A stretch of 64,000 nucleotides of DNA from Vibrio splendidus (GTDB lineage Bacteria > Pseudomonadota > Gammaproteobacteria > Enterobacterales > Vibrionaceae), in NCBI RefSeq assembly GCF_001557875.1, contig NZ_LNRF01000003.1, forward strand, positions 310,001-374,000, read 5' to 3'. Shown piece by piece: positions 1-9,313 of the stretch (position 1 is the first letter of the stretch; every line of letters begins with the position of its first letter). Under the pieces are notes generated by a model that saw only the letters and a program-made list of their open reading frames with translations, did not search any database and was not told the DNA's origin. The position numbers were made by a program, and so were the translations under genes.

Positions 1-152
1 AGAATATTCAAGCGACAGCAGTGGTTGGTGTGGCTTGGTATAACCGATACGTTGGTGCCTCTTTCGCACTAACCGCAAAGACCCCTGATTATGAAGAAGC
101 AAAAGAGTCAGTTTACACCACTGGTGGCATCACAATGTTTGCTTTCTTCTAA
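1..152 (+). CDS. 3' end of a probable outer-membrane beta-barrel protein (partial)
   Basis: The window opens inside a gene; reading from base 3, 49 codons run to a TAA at 150-152. The tail alternates polar and hydrophobic residues and ends in Phe-Phe, the terminal aromatic typical of outer-membrane beta barrels recognised by the Bam machinery. An intrinsic terminator follows at 192-231. The N-terminus is outside the window, so the family cannot be fixed. The barrel call is an inference from the C-terminal pattern only. Confidence 0.5.
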   Translation, partial: NIQATAVVGVAWYNRYVGASFALTAKTPDYEEAKESVYTTGGITMFAFF

Positions 153-191
153 GCACCAGTAAGGGCTTTCGTCCTTTAATTTTCAAGTTTA

Positions 192-231
192 ATAAAGGCA
201 ATCATCTTCACTGGTGATTGCCTTTATTTTT
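192..231 (+). terminator. Intrinsic terminator after the partial gene
   Basis: A 13-bp stem (192-204 with 215-227, ATAAAGGCAATCA against TGATTGCCTTTAT) is followed by a T-rich tract. It separates the upstream gene from pflA, so pflA probably has its own promoter. Confidence 0.85.
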
Positions 232-264
232 AAAGACCTCGTTACCATTTGACCCTATTTTATG

Positions 265-292
265 TACCGTTTTTGTAATAAAATAAACGGTA
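265..292. promoter_or_regulatory. Inverted repeat upstream of pflA
   Basis: TACCGTTT (265-272) and AAACGGTA (285-292) are perfect 8-bp arms around a 12-nt A/T-rich spacer. The right arm runs into a TATAAAT stretch (291-297) that could be the pflA -10 box, 20 bp before the start codon. It could be an operator or a leader hairpin. No canonical FNR box is visible here. Confidence 0.35.
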
Positions 293-316
293 TAAATTCC
301 TCTACGAGAATAGCTC

Positions 317-1057
317 ATGTCTACAACTGGTCGCATTCACTCATTCGAATCTTGTGGTACTGTCGATGGCCCTGGTATCCGCTTTATTGTGTTTCTTCAA
401 GGCTGTTTAATGCGTTGTATGTACTGTCATAACCGTGATACATGGGATCTTCATGACGGAAAGGAAGTAACGGTCGAAGAGATCATCAACGAAGCAAAAT
501 CATACCGTCATTTCATGAAAGCATCGGGCGGTGGTATCACCTGTTCTGGTGGTGAAGCGATGCTACAACCTGAATTTGTTCGTGATTTTTTCCGCGCAGC
601 TCAAGCTGAAGGCATCCACACTTGTCTTGATACTAATGGCTACATTCGTAAGCACACTGAAGTGGTTGATGAAGTCCTAGAAGCCTCTGATCTAGTTATG
701 TTGGATCTTAAGCACATGCGAGATGAGATACACCACGATTTCATTGGTGTATCAAACAGACGTACTCTTGATTTCGCACGCTACTTGCACAAAATTGGTA
801 AGAAAACCTGGATTCGTTATGTGATTGTCCCTGGCTACACAGATACGCCTGAAGATGCTCACCTGCTAGGTGAATTCATCAAAGACATGGACAACATCGA
901 GAAAGTAGAACTTCTTCCGTACCATAAGCTTGGTGCACATAAGTGGGAAGCACTTGGTTTTGACTACCCTCTTGAAGGTACAAACCCGCCAAGCAAAGAG
1001 AAAATGGATGAGATTGTTGCTGTTCTTAGCCAATACCATTCAAACGTAAAATACTAA
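317..1057 (+). CDS. pflA: Pyruvate formate-lyase 1-activating enzyme
   Basis: This radical SAM enzyme installs the glycyl radical on pyruvate formate-lyase, allowing anaerobic cleavage of pyruvate to formate and acetyl-CoA. The CxxxCxxC cluster ligands are C30, C34 and C37 ([11 protein letters not shown]), followed by a SAM-binding GGE motif (SGGEAM). The 246-aa length equals that of E. coli PflA. The start gives the conserved N-terminus with the TVDGPGIR motif. pflB is not in the window; the gene stands alone between two terminators. Acetate kinase (ackA), which would act on the derived acetyl phosphate, starts at the far end of the window. Confidence 0.96.
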   Translation: MSTTGRIHSFESCGTVDGPGIRFIVFLQGCLMRCMYCHNRDTWDLHDGKEVTVEEIINEAKSYRHFMKASGGGITCSGGEAMLQPEFVRDFFRAAQAEGIHTCLDTNGYIRKHTEVVDEVLEASDLVMLDLKHMRDEIHHDFIGVSNRRTLDFARYLHKIGKKTWIRYVIVPGYTDTPEDAHLLGEFIKDMDNIEKVELLPYHKLGAHKWEALGFDYPLEGTNPPSKEKMDEIVAVLSQYHSNVKY

Positions 1058-1083
1058 TCTAGACTTACGTTGATATTGTTTTC

Positions 1084-1117
1084 AAACGCCTCAATTTCGA
1101 TTGGGGCGTTTTCTTTT
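1084..1117 (+). terminator. Intrinsic terminator of pflA
   Basis: AAACGCCTCAA (1084-1094) pairs with TTGGGGCGTTT (1101-1111) around a 6-nt loop and is followed by a T-rich run. Confidence 0.85.
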
Positions 1118-1277
1118 CGAGCAAAACAATCCTTTCACTTTTCTTTACAACTTTTGTTTATCAATTCAAAAAATCATATTAAATCCGTGTTGAGATCATG
1201 TTTCCACTCGTAGGAATGCTGTTACTCTTACTGCAACAAAAGAATATAACATTTAGTTTTTTAGTGAGGCTCCTCCC

Positions 1278-1778
1278 ATGGAAATGACCAATGCTCAGCG
1301 TCTAATTCTATCAAATCAATACTACCTAATGTCTCAAATGGATCCTGAGAACTCAGCTAAATACCAACGTCTACAAACGATTGTAGAACGTGGTTACGAA
1401 CTCCAAATGCGTGAGCTTAACAAAGAGTTTGGTTGTTTGACTGAAGCAGAATGTCGCGAAATTATCGACATCATGGAGATGTACCATGCAATGCAAGAGT
1501 CGAACAAAATGCTTGCAGAACAAGAACGTGCTGAAGTAGACCAACGTCGCCTTCAGTTCTTAGGTTTTGATATCGCTTCTGAAGCGCAGATCGTACATTA
1601 CGTGCGTTTCCTTGTTGATTCTGAAGGTCTTTACCCTCAATTCGACAAAGCCGATCACCACTTCAATAGCCAAATGCCAATGCTAGAGAAGTACCGTCGC
1701 ATGCTAACAACATGGCGCAACTGTCCTCGTCAGTACCACCTATGTGCGACAGAGCTATCTCAAATCTTTAGCGCTTAA
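1278..1778 (+). CDS. yfbU: YfbU family protein (UPF0304)
   Basis: The 166-aa product matches the YfbU family almost end to end (about 164 aa in E. coli), with the typical N-terminus [18 protein letters not shown] and a Glu/Met-rich helical body. It has no signal peptide or membrane segment, so it should be cytosolic. Its biochemical function is not established; E. coli work has hinted at a link with cell death, which I cannot assess here. In E. coli yfbU lies next to yfbV and ackA; here those genes are at the other end of the window. Confidence 0.9.
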   Translation: MEMTNAQRLILSNQYYLMSQMDPENSAKYQRLQTIVERGYELQMRELNKEFGCLTEAECREIIDIMEMYHAMQESNKMLAEQERAEVDQRRLQFLGFDIASEAQIVHYVRFLVDSEGLYPQFDKADHHFNSQMPMLEKYRRMLTTWRNCPRQYHLCATELSQIFSA

Positions 1779-1821
1779 TACGTTAATAGATCAGCGATAA
1801 CTTTTAAAAAAAGTTTCAAGA

Positions 1822-1854
1822 AAAAGGGTTACTCATCATGAGTAACCCTTTTTT
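1822..1854. terminator. Bidirectional terminator between yfbU and the OmpV-like gene
   Basis: A near-perfect hairpin (AAAAGGGTTACTCA with TGAGTAACCCTTTT, 3-nt loop at 1836-1838) is flanked by A-runs on the left and T-runs on the right. It can stop both convergent transcripts. Confidence 0.88.
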
Positions 1855-1887
1855 AATGTTCGCACACAAAGAGAAAAACCAAAACAA

Positions 1888-2643
1888 TTAGAAAACGTAA
1901 GCCACACCGACGTTCGCGGCCATGTTAATGCCACTTTCAAGTATTGGGCTATTCTCAATATCGCCTTCAAGGTTGGTATAACGAACGCCACCAGTTACTC
2001 GAACATTTGGCGTAACATGCAGATAGCCACCTAAACCAATAAAGTACTGACCATCCCAGTCTGCGTCGAATTCATCTAAGTTAGTTCTTGCCGCTTCAGC
2101 TGAACTCACACCATATAAGTGATTATTCAAACGCTCGCTGTTGTAGGCGTAACCAATAGATGGGGTAATCGCCCAGCCATTACGACGAATCGGTAGACGC
2201 CATGCCGCTTCCGCATAAATACCATTGTGCTTAAAGCCTAAATCTGAACCTGCTGTCGCTTCAAACATCCCAACCAGAGTAATCACTTGATAACTGATAC
2301 CACCCAATACAGAGGCATCACGTTCATCCAACTTTTGAATATCAACGTTATCAGAGTCACCCGGCTTTAATGTTCTTGAATCATAAACGGCTCGAAACAC
2401 AATATTTTGCGGTGAACCTGCAGGTAATAAGCGATAGCCTGCACTGAAACCACGCATAAAGAAGTGCTCACCTTCATAACCAATCATAGGGATCACGGCA
2501 CGGTTTGACGGAGTGTCTTTGTAAACAGCAGGAGAATAAGAGGCAGCAACGCCGAGTGACCACTGCGAGATTTTTGCATGTGTTGCTGTCGAAGCCAGTA
2601 ACGCAGCACTGATAGCCACTATTTTTAACCCATTGTTCTTCAC
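1888..2643 (-). CDS. MipA/OmpV family outer-membrane protein
   Basis: A 251-aa protein with a Sec signal peptide (about residues 1-23, cleavage after THA) followed by amphipathic beta strands and a C-terminal GVAYVF, a classic barrel end. It fits the MipA/OmpV family; E. coli MipA (YeaF) is encoded beside yeaG and yeaH, and here the next gene is the yeaG homologue prkA, so the neighbourhood is conserved although this gene is divergent. MipA binds MltA and PBP1B in E. coli; OmpV is an abundant Vibrio outer-membrane protein. The exact role here is not shown by the sequence. Confidence 0.85.
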   Translation of the reverse strand: MKNNGLKIVAISAALLASTATHAKISQWSLGVAASYSPAVYKDTPSNRAVIPMIGYEGEHFFMRGFSAGYRLLPAGSPQNIVFRAVYDSRTLKPGDSDNVDIQKLDERDASVLGGISYQVITLVGMFEATAGSDLGFKHNGIYAEAAWRLPIRRNGWAITPSIGYAYNSERLNNHLYGVSSAEAARTNLDEFDADWDGQYFIGLGGYLHVTPNVRVTGGVRYTNLEGDIENSPILESGINMAANVGVAYVF

Positions 2644-2997
2644 TACATCTACCTATTTATTGAGCAATTTTTGATAACGCCGCGCATTATATGGTACTTC
2701 GTTCCAGAAAATCAATAGAGCCCAGTTATACATCTAATACACATAAATCCAGTGTGAGTATTATTAAGCGACCTAAAATCACAAAACAAACGGCTAGATC
2801 CCCTCGAATGTAAAATAATTTGATTCTACACGCCTCAAGTTGCCTATTGAGCTCGCTACGCTTTTCACACACAAAATTGTAAATAAATACATAATTGTTA
2901 AGCAAAATTGTCGAAGCGGGTCTAACCTTAAAATGTAGGGAGAGCCTATTTTTCAATCGCTCGTCAGTTTTGACTGGTTAACAAGGGGAATGTGACT
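2644..2997. other. Divergent intergenic region, ompV-like/prkA
   Basis: These 354 bases contain the promoters for both divergent genes. A 76-codon minus-strand frame (2726-2956) has no ribosome-binding site or recognisable protein character and is probably not a gene. I see no sigma-54 -24/-12 element for prkA on inspection, although yeaG of E. coli is reported to use alternative sigma factors. Confidence 0.5.
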
Positions 2998-4932
2998 ATG
3001 AGTATTTTTGACCACTATCAATCACGTTATGAAGCAGCCAAGGAAGAAGAGCTGACATTGCAAGAGTTCTTAGCGCTGTGTAAAGACGATAAAAGTGCTT
3101 ACGCTAATGCTGCCGAGCGCTTATTACTAGCCATTGGCGAACCGGAGGTCATTGACACCGCTCAAGACCCTCATCTGAGTCGTATTTTCTCAAACCGTGT
3201 CATCTCACGCTACAGCGAATTTAAAGATTTCTACGGTATGGAAGATGCGATTGAACAGATTGTTTCTTACTTAAAACATGCTGCGCAAGGTTTAGAAGAA
3301 CGTAAACAAATCCTTTACCTACTTGGCCCTGTGGGCGGTGGTAAATCTTCTCTCGCTGAAAAACTCAAAGCCCTGATGCAGAAACTGCCAATCTATGTAT
3401 TGTCTGCTGACGGTGAACGAAGCCCTGTAAACGATCACCCATTCTGTCTATTCGATGTTAACGAAGATGGCGACTTATTGAAGAATGAATACGGCATCGA
3501 GAAACGCTATCTTCGCTCAATTATGTCTCCGTGGGCAGCGAAACGTCTGCACGATTTTGGCGGTGATATTTCCAAATTCAAAGTCATCAAACTGCGCCCT
3601 TCTATTCTCGATCAAGTCGCGATCGCGAAAACAGAGCCAGGTGATGAAAACAACCAAGATATCTCGTCTTTGGTTGGTAAAGTTGATATTCGTAAACTTG
3701 AACACTTCTCTCAAGATGATCCTGATGCCTACAGCTACTCTGGTGCGCTATGTAAAGCCAACCAAGGTGTGATGGAATTCGTGGAGATGTTCAAAGCGCC
3801 AATCAAGGTATTGCACCCTCTACTAACGGCAACACAAGAAGGTAACTTCAACGGTACCGAAGGACTTTCAGCACTGCCATTTGACGGTATGATTCTGGCT
3901 CACTCGAACGAATCCGAGTGGCAGACCTTCCGTAACAACAAAAACAACGAAGCCTTCCTCGACCGTGTGTACATTGTAAAAGTCCCTTACTGTCTGCGCG
4001 TCTCTGAAGAAGTTAAGATCTACCAGAAACTGCTGGAACACAGTGAGCTGTCCAAAGCCCCTTGTTCACCAAGCACACTCGATCTGCTATCGCAATTCAG
4101 CATCCTATCGAGACTGAAAGAACCTGAAAACTCTTCTCTGTTCTCAAAAATGCGTGTTTACGATGGCGAGACTCTAAAAGACACCGATCCAAAAGCGAAG
4201 AGCTACCAAGAGTACCGAGATTATGCTGGTGTTGACGAAGGCATGTCAGGGCTATCAACGCGTTTTGCCTTTAAGATCCTGTCTCGTGTGTTTAACTTCG
4301 ACCAAGCCGAAGTGGCCGCCAACCCAGTGCACCTGTTCTACGTTATTGAGCAGCAAATCGAACGTGAGCAATTTCCTCAAGAGGCCGCTGAGAAATATCT
4401 AGAGTTCTTGAAAGGGTATCTCGTGCCACGCTACGTAGAGTTCATTGGTAAAGAGATTCAAACCGCTTACCTAGAGTCTTACTCTGAGTACGGCCAGAAT
4501 ATCTTCGACCGCTATGTCACCTACGCAGACTTCTGGATTCAAGACCAAGAGTACCGCGATCCAGAAACCGGCCAGCTATTTGACCGTGCTTCTCTGAATG
4601 GTGAACTTGAGAAAATCGAGAAAACAGCCGGTATCAGTAACCCTAAAGACTTCCGAAATGAGATTGTAAACTTTGTGCTTCGTGCCAAAGCCAACAACAA
4701 TGGCCAAAACCCAGTTTGGACGAGCTACGAGAAACTGCGCACTGTTATTGAGAAGAAAATGTTCTCTAACACAGAAGAGCTACTTCCTGTTATTTCGTTC
4801 AATGCTAAGACCTCAACGGATGATCAGAAAAAACATGACGACTTCGTTGCTCGTATGATGGAAAAAGGCTACACCGAGAAACAAGTGAGGCTACTATCCG
4901 AGTGGTACCTAAGAGTTCGTAAATCCTCATAA
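2998..4932 (+). CDS. prkA: PrkA family serine protein kinase
   Basis: This is the YeaG/PrkA protein, a cytosolic serine kinase with an N-terminal AAA-type ATPase module and a C-terminal PrkA kinase domain, linked to stress and nutrient-limitation responses. The P-loop LLGPVGGGKSS lies near residues 108-118. About 644 aa equals the family length. I place the start at ATG 2998 (MSIFDHYQ), two codons after an in-frame GTG at 2992, because AAGGGGA at 2983-2989 is 8 nt from the ATG but only 2 nt from the GTG. It leads a cluster with yeaH and spoVR. Confidence 0.95.
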   Translation: MSIFDHYQSRYEAAKEEELTLQEFLALCKDDKSAYANAAERLLLAIGEPEVIDTAQDPHLSRIFSNRVISRYSEFKDFYGMEDAIEQIVSYLKHAAQGLEERKQILYLLGPVGGGKSSLAEKLKALMQKLPIYVLSADGERSPVNDHPFCLFDVNEDGDLLKNEYGIEKRYLRSIMSPWAAKRLHDFGGDISKFKVIKLRPSILDQVAIAKTEPGDENNQDISSLVGKVDIRKLEHFSQDDPDAYSYSGALCKANQGVMEFVEMFKAPIKVLHPLLTATQEGNFNGTEGLSALPFDGMILAHSNESEWQTFRNNKNNEAFLDRVYIVKVPYCLRVSEEVKIYQKLLEHSELSKAPCSPSTLDLLSQFSILSRLKEPENSSLFSKMRVYDGETLKDTDPKAKSYQEYRDYAGVDEGMSGLSTRFAFKILSRVFNFDQAEVAANPVHLFYVIEQQIEREQFPQEAAEKYLEFLKGYLVPRYVEFIGKEIQTAYLESYSEYGQNIFDRYVTYADFWIQDQEYRDPETGQLFDRASLNGELEKIEKTAGISNPKDFRNEIVNFVLRAKANNNGQNPVWTSYEKLRTVIEKKMFSNTEELLPVISFNAKTSTDDQKKHDDFVARMMEKGYTEKQVRLLSEWYLRVRKSS

Positions 4933-4944
4933 CCAAACGGTATT

Positions 4945-4979
4945 GAGCTGCTCAATTGGGCAGCTCAATTGGGCAGCTC
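4945..4979 (+). repeat. 13-bp tandem duplication forming alternative hairpins
   Basis: CTCAATTGGGCAG occurs twice in tandem (4951-4963 and 4964-4976). GAGCTGC at 4945-4951 can pair with GCAGCTC at 4960-4966 or with the second copy at 4973-4979. No T-run follows, so it is not a canonical terminator. It lies between prkA and yeaH, where it could tune relative expression or mRNA processing. Confidence 0.7.
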
Positions 4980-5072
4980 GTACAAACTAATAACTTTTAT
5001 ACCTTAGTAAACCAATAACTCTTATACCCGAATAAAAAGTAGGATCGCGACATCAGCTGAGAGGGAGTTCTT

Positions 5073-6344
5073 ATGGCACAATTTATCGATCGGAGGCTCA
5101 ATGGCAAGAATAAGAGTGCTGTGAATAGACAGCGTTTCTTACGACGCCATAAAGAGCAAATCAAAGAATCTGTGGCCGATGCAGTCAACCGACGCTCAAT
5201 CACCAATACTGAAACGGGTGAAGACGTCACTATTCCCCATAAAGACATCAAAGAGCCAAGCTTTCACCAAGGTCAAGGCGGCGTAAGAGAACGCGTTCAC
5301 CCAGGTAATGATCAGTTCATCACAGGCGATAAAATCGAACGCCCTAAAGGTGGCGGTCAAGGTGGTGGCTCAGGCCAAGGCGACGCAAGCCCTGATGGCG
5401 AAGGCCAAGATGAATTTACCTTCCAAATTTCAAAAGATGAGTATCTTGATATTCTCTTTGAAGATTTAGCTCTGCCTAATTTAGAGAAGAATCAGGTCAA
5501 TAAAATCACCGAATGGAAAACACACCGCTCTGGTTACCAGAGTGCGGGGATTCCATCCAACATCGCCATCGTTCGTTCACTGCAACAATCTCTGGCTCGT
5601 AGAACCGCGATGACAGCAGGTAAAAAGCGTGAGCTTAATCTACTGATGGAGCAACTTGACCAAGTTAAAATGACGGAGCCAGCACAACCTTTTGAAGAAA
5701 GTCGCTTGAAAGAAGAGATTGCCGAGTTACGTAAAAAAATTGAAAGCGTGCCATTCATTGACACCTTCGACCTACGCTTTAAAAACTACGAGAAGCGCCC
5801 TATTCCATCTAGCCAAGCCGTGATGTTCTGTCTAATGGATGTATCTGGTTCAATGGATCAAGCCACGAAAGATATTGCTAAGCGCTTTTATGTCCTTCTG
5901 TACCTGTTCCTAAACCGCACCTACGAAAACGTCGATGTTGTGTTTATTCGTCACCATACTCAGGCTAAAGAAGTCGACGAGCATGAGTTTTTCTACTCCC
6001 AAGAAACCGGTGGCACCATTGTTTCCAGTGCATTGAAACTGATGAAGGAAATTGTCGCAGACCGCTATCCTGCTAATGAGTGGAACATCTATGCAGCACA
6101 AGCCTCTGATGGCGATAACTGGGCTGATGACTCTCCTCGTTGTAAAGAGCTGCTGGTCAATACGCTTCTACCAACTTGCCAATATTACTCTTACATCGAA
6201 ATAACACGCCGCTCTCATCAAACGCTTTGGCACGAATACGAAAAACTCGAGAGTAGCTTTGACAACTTCGCCATGAAAAACATTAAAACGGTGGATGATA
6301 TTTTTCCTGTGTTTAGAGAACTGTTCCAGAAAGAGACAGCGTAA
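5073..6344 (+). CDS. yeaH: YeaH/YhbH family protein with a VWA-like domain
   Basis: The 423-aa product matches UPF0229 (YeaH in E. coli, related to YhbH of Bacillus). A basic N-terminus and a Gly/Gln-rich linker (about residues 91-108) lead to a von Willebrand A-like domain with a MIDAS-type DVSGSM motif near residues 256-261. It is soluble. yeaH is almost always adjacent to prkA, suggesting it is a partner or substrate of the kinase; the molecular role is not established. GAGGGAG precedes the ATG. The 140-bp gap to prkA holds the duplicated hairpin. Confidence 0.93.
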   Translation: MAQFIDRRLNGKNKSAVNRQRFLRRHKEQIKESVADAVNRRSITNTETGEDVTIPHKDIKEPSFHQGQGGVRERVHPGNDQFITGDKIERPKGGGQGGGSGQGDASPDGEGQDEFTFQISKDEYLDILFEDLALPNLEKNQVNKITEWKTHRSGYQSAGIPSNIAIVRSLQQSLARRTAMTAGKKRELNLLMEQLDQVKMTEPAQPFEESRLKEEIAELRKKIESVPFIDTFDLRFKNYEKRPIPSSQAVMFCLMDVSGSMDQATKDIAKRFYVLLYLFLNRTYENVDVVFIRHHTQAKEVDEHEFFYSQETGGTIVSSALKLMKEIVADRYPANEWNIYAAQASDGDNWADDSPRCKELLVNTLLPTCQYYSYIEITRRSHQTLWHEYEKLESSFDNFAMKNIKTVDDIFPVFRELFQKETA

Positions 6345-6355
6345 GGGAGTTTGCC

Positions 6356-7918
6356 ATGACAGCGAAATCAAACGTTGCAGAGAAAGACAAAGCTGCAAAG
6401 AAGAAAAACGACAAGATGCTGCCTGATGGTCCAGATTGGACGTTCAACCTCTTGGAGAAATACCACGTAGAAATCAAACGTGTTGCGCAGCATTACCGTT
6501 TAGATACTTACCCAAACCAGATTGAAGTGATTACTTCAGAACAGATGATGGATGCATACTCAAGCATTGGTATGCCTATCAATTACAACCACTGGTCTTT
6601 TGGTAAAAAATTCATTCAAACCGAGCAAAACTACAAGCATGGCCAAATGGGCTTAGCCTACGAAATTGTGATCAATTCAGATCCTTGTATCGCTTATCTG
6701 ATGGAAGAGAACACGGTAACGATGCAGGCTCTAGTAATGGCTCACGCTTGCTACGGCCACAACTCTTTCTTTAAAGGTAACTACCTGTTTCAAACCTGGA
6801 CAGACGCCGGTTCCATCATCGATTACTTGCTGTTCGCTAAGAAGTATATCAGTGGTTGTGAAGAGAAATATGGCGTCGCTGAGGTTGAGCAGCTCCTTGA
6901 TTCTTGCCATGCATTAATGAATTACGGCGTAGACCGATACAAACGTCCTGAGAAGATTTCCATTGCAGAAGAAACAGCAAGACAAGAAGAACGTGAAGCT
7001 TATCTGCAATCTCAAGTCAATGAGCTGTGGAGAACTGTGCCTAAAAATCAAGACAAGGAAAAAGAGACCAAAATCCGCTTTCCTAGCGAGCCTCAAGAGA
7101 ACATTCTCTACTTTATCGAGAAGAACGCACCACTGCTTGAACCTTGGCAGCGTGAGTGTGTTCGTATCGTTCGCAAGGTAAGCCAGTATTTCTACCCTCA
7201 GAAACAAACTCAAGTCATGAACGAAGGCTGGGCAACCTTCTGGCATTACACCATTCTTAACCATCTTTATGATGAAGGCTTGGTGAGTGACAAGTTCATC
7301 TTAGAATTTTTACACAGCCACACCAGCGTGGTCGCACAGCCCGCCTACAACAGCCCTTACTTTAGCGGAATAAATCCTTACGCGCTTGGCTTTGCGATGT
7401 TTAGAGACATCCGACGCATCTGTGAAGAGCCAACAGATGAAGACCGAGAGTGGTTCCCAGAGCTGGCAGGAAGTGATTGGTTAGAAGCAGTGCACTTTGC
7501 AATGCACAATTTCAAAGATGAAAGCTTTATCAGCCAATACCTTTCTCCAAAAATCATTCGAGACTTTAAGCTGTTCTCTGTACTCGACGACGACCGTAAA
7601 AACACCATCGAGGTGAGTGCCATTCATGATGATCCGGGCTACCGCCTGATTCGTGAGAAGCTTGCGGCGCAATACAACCTAAGTAACCTTGAACCAAACA
7701 TTCAGGTGTTTAACGTCGATGTTCGTGGTGACCGCTCAATGACGCTGCAGTATGTACCTCATGACCGTATCCCGCTTGATAAAGGCTACGACGAAGTGAT
7801 GAAGCATCTCTATCGCTTGTGGGGCTTTGATGTAATTTTGGAAGAGCTCAAAGATACGGGTCATAGAGAGATTCTGACGACTTGTCCAAAACGTAATGAC
7901 TATGGAGCCAAGATTTAA
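6356..7918 (+). CDS. ycgB: SpoVR family protein (YcgB)
   Basis: A 520-aa member of the SpoVR/YcgB family, close to the 510 aa of E. coli YcgB. It begins 11 bp after yeaH with AAGGGAG upstream of the ATG, so the three genes look like one operon. Conserved motifs include HACYGHNSFFKGNYLF and NEGWATFWHY, whose His/Glu residues resemble metal ligands. In sporulating Bacillus SpoVR affects cortex formation; in proteobacteria the function is unknown, but genes for PrkA, YeaH and SpoVR commonly co-occur. The N-terminus is Lys/Ala rich and may be disordered. Confidence 0.93.
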   Translation: MTAKSNVAEKDKAAKKKNDKMLPDGPDWTFNLLEKYHVEIKRVAQHYRLDTYPNQIEVITSEQMMDAYSSIGMPINYNHWSFGKKFIQTEQNYKHGQMGLAYEIVINSDPCIAYLMEENTVTMQALVMAHACYGHNSFFKGNYLFQTWTDAGSIIDYLLFAKKYISGCEEKYGVAEVEQLLDSCHALMNYGVDRYKRPEKISIAEETARQEEREAYLQSQVNELWRTVPKNQDKEKETKIRFPSEPQENILYFIEKNAPLLEPWQRECVRIVRKVSQYFYPQKQTQVMNEGWATFWHYTILNHLYDEGLVSDKFILEFLHSHTSVVAQPAYNSPYFSGINPYALGFAMFRDIRRICEEPTDEDREWFPELAGSDWLEAVHFAMHNFKDESFISQYLSPKIIRDFKLFSVLDDDRKNTIEVSAIHDDPGYRLIREKLAAQYNLSNLEPNIQVFNVDVRGDRSMTLQYVPHDRIPLDKGYDEVMKHLYRLWGFDVILEELKDTGHREILTTCPKRNDYGAKI

Positions 7919-8005
7919 TACCCATCGCAGTTAATCGGTGATGGCTATAAAACTCCGCTCCCCCTACACCATAGTGGTCAACCCGCTCGGAAGTGGAGCA
8001 ATAAA

Positions 8006-8044
8006 AAAGCGCATAAGTCTGATGACTTATGCGCTTTCTTTTTA
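8006..8044. terminator. Bidirectional terminator between ycgB and sohB
   Basis: A 14-bp stem (8006-8019 with 8024-8037, loop TGAT) has an A-run on its left and T-run on its right, so it serves both convergent genes. A second bulged hairpin (GGCTC..ACGTCT with AGACGT..GAGCC, 8046-8075) sits just to the right, on the sohB side. Confidence 0.87.
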
Positions 8045-8104
8045 AGGCTCAAACGTCTTTAAATAGACGTGAGCCACTAAAGCTAGAGCTAAAACTGAAT
8101 AAAC

Positions 8105-9172
8105 TTAAACAATTGGCTTTTGGCCGCGTTCAATCAGTTTCATCAGTATGCTGTCTGCAGATTTGCCTGCCACGCCCGCTAGTTTGTCTGAAAGCTTTTT
8201 CTTCTGTACGTAGTGAATCGCTAGAACCGTTTTGTTCTTACATGCCGCTACGACTAAATCATCAGAAGTGCTGATCTCATCCACCAGCCCAAGTTCATGT
8301 GCTTGCGTACCAAACCAGTGCTCACCCGTTGCTACTTTTTCAAGATCTAACGCAGGACGATGGTCACGGATGAAGTCTTTGAATAGGCCATGTGTCTCTT
8401 CTAGCTCTTCTTTAAACTTCTCACGTGCTTTATCGCTGTTCTCACCAAACATGGTTAATGTACGTTTGTACTCACCTGCCGTTAGCTGTTCGAACTCAAT
8501 ATCGTGTTTCTTCAGCAGTTTATTGAAGTTTGGCAATTGAGCGATAACGCCAATAGAGCCAACAATAGCAAAAGGTGCAGATACGATTTTGTCTGCGATA
8601 CATGCCATCATGTAACCGCCACTTGCTGCTACTTTGTCTACCGAGATAGTTAGAGGCAAACCTGCTGCTTTGATACGATCAAGTTGAGAAGACGCCAAAC
8701 CATAGCCGTGAACCATGCCACCGCCAGACTCAAGCTTAAGTAATACTTCATCGCCTTCACGAGCCACAGCCAGAACCGCCGTTACCTCTTCACGTAATGA
8801 AGCCACTTCTTTAGCATCAATGCTGCCGTTAAAATCAAGAACGAATAGATGTGGTTCACGCTTGCTATCAAGCTCACCCTCTTTCGCTGCTTTCTTCACT
8901 TCTTTACCACGTGATTTTACTTTCTCTTTTTCTGCTTTCTTTTCTGCTTTATCACGGGCTTTGATGAAAGCATCATCATGTAGATGGTGCTCTAATTGTT
9001 CAATCGTCTGTTTATGGTGTTCAGATAGGTTCGTGATTTCCAGCTCACCTTTAATTGCGCTTGATTTCCCACCCACAGATTTAGCAATCACTAAAATTGC
9101 GATGATGGCGATTACAACGGTCGCAATCTTGGCTAAAAACAAGCCGTAGTCCAACAAAAATTCCAATGTCAT
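8105..9172 (-). CDS. sohB: Probable inner-membrane protease SohB
   Basis: SohB is an S49-family (SppA-like) serine protease that suppresses loss of HtrA in E. coli. The 355-aa product has an N-terminal membrane anchor (about residues 10-30), a long Lys/Glu-rich charged segment (about 70-105), then the S49 domain. The likely catalytic dyad is S184 (VAASGGYMM) and K236 (GEYKRTLT). Length matches the E. coli protein (349 aa). It is divergent from yciK, as part of a gammaproteobacterial arrangement. Confidence 0.94.
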   Translation of the reverse strand: MTLEFLLDYGLFLAKIATVVIAIIAILVIAKSVGGKSSAIKGELEITNLSEHHKQTIEQLEHHLHDDAFIKARDKAEKKAEKEKVKSRGKEVKKAAKEGELDSKREPHLFVLDFNGSIDAKEVASLREEVTAVLAVAREGDEVLLKLESGGGMVHGYGLASSQLDRIKAAGLPLTISVDKVAASGGYMMACIADKIVSAPFAIVGSIGVIAQLPNFNKLLKKHDIEFEQLTAGEYKRTLTMFGENSDKAREKFKEELEETHGLFKDFIRDHRPALDLEKVATGEHWFGTQAHELGLVDEISTSDDLVVAACKNKTVLAIHYVQKKKLSDKLAGVAGKSADSILMKLIERGQKPIV

Positions 9173-9313
9173 ATCCCCTATTGTATGAATTAGTGTATTG
9201 TAACCATCTTGTCACGATTACCAAGAATTTCTCATCATTCCTGCGGTTATCTGTGTGATTAAACATCAATGGAATGACGAACATAATAAAAGAAAGAAGG
9301 AAGGATAAGCACA

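Noticed and set aside
2726..2956. 76-codon minus-strand frame between the OmpV-like gene and prkA
   Set aside because: No ribosome-binding site, no recognisable family, and it occupies a divergent promoter region. Probably chance.
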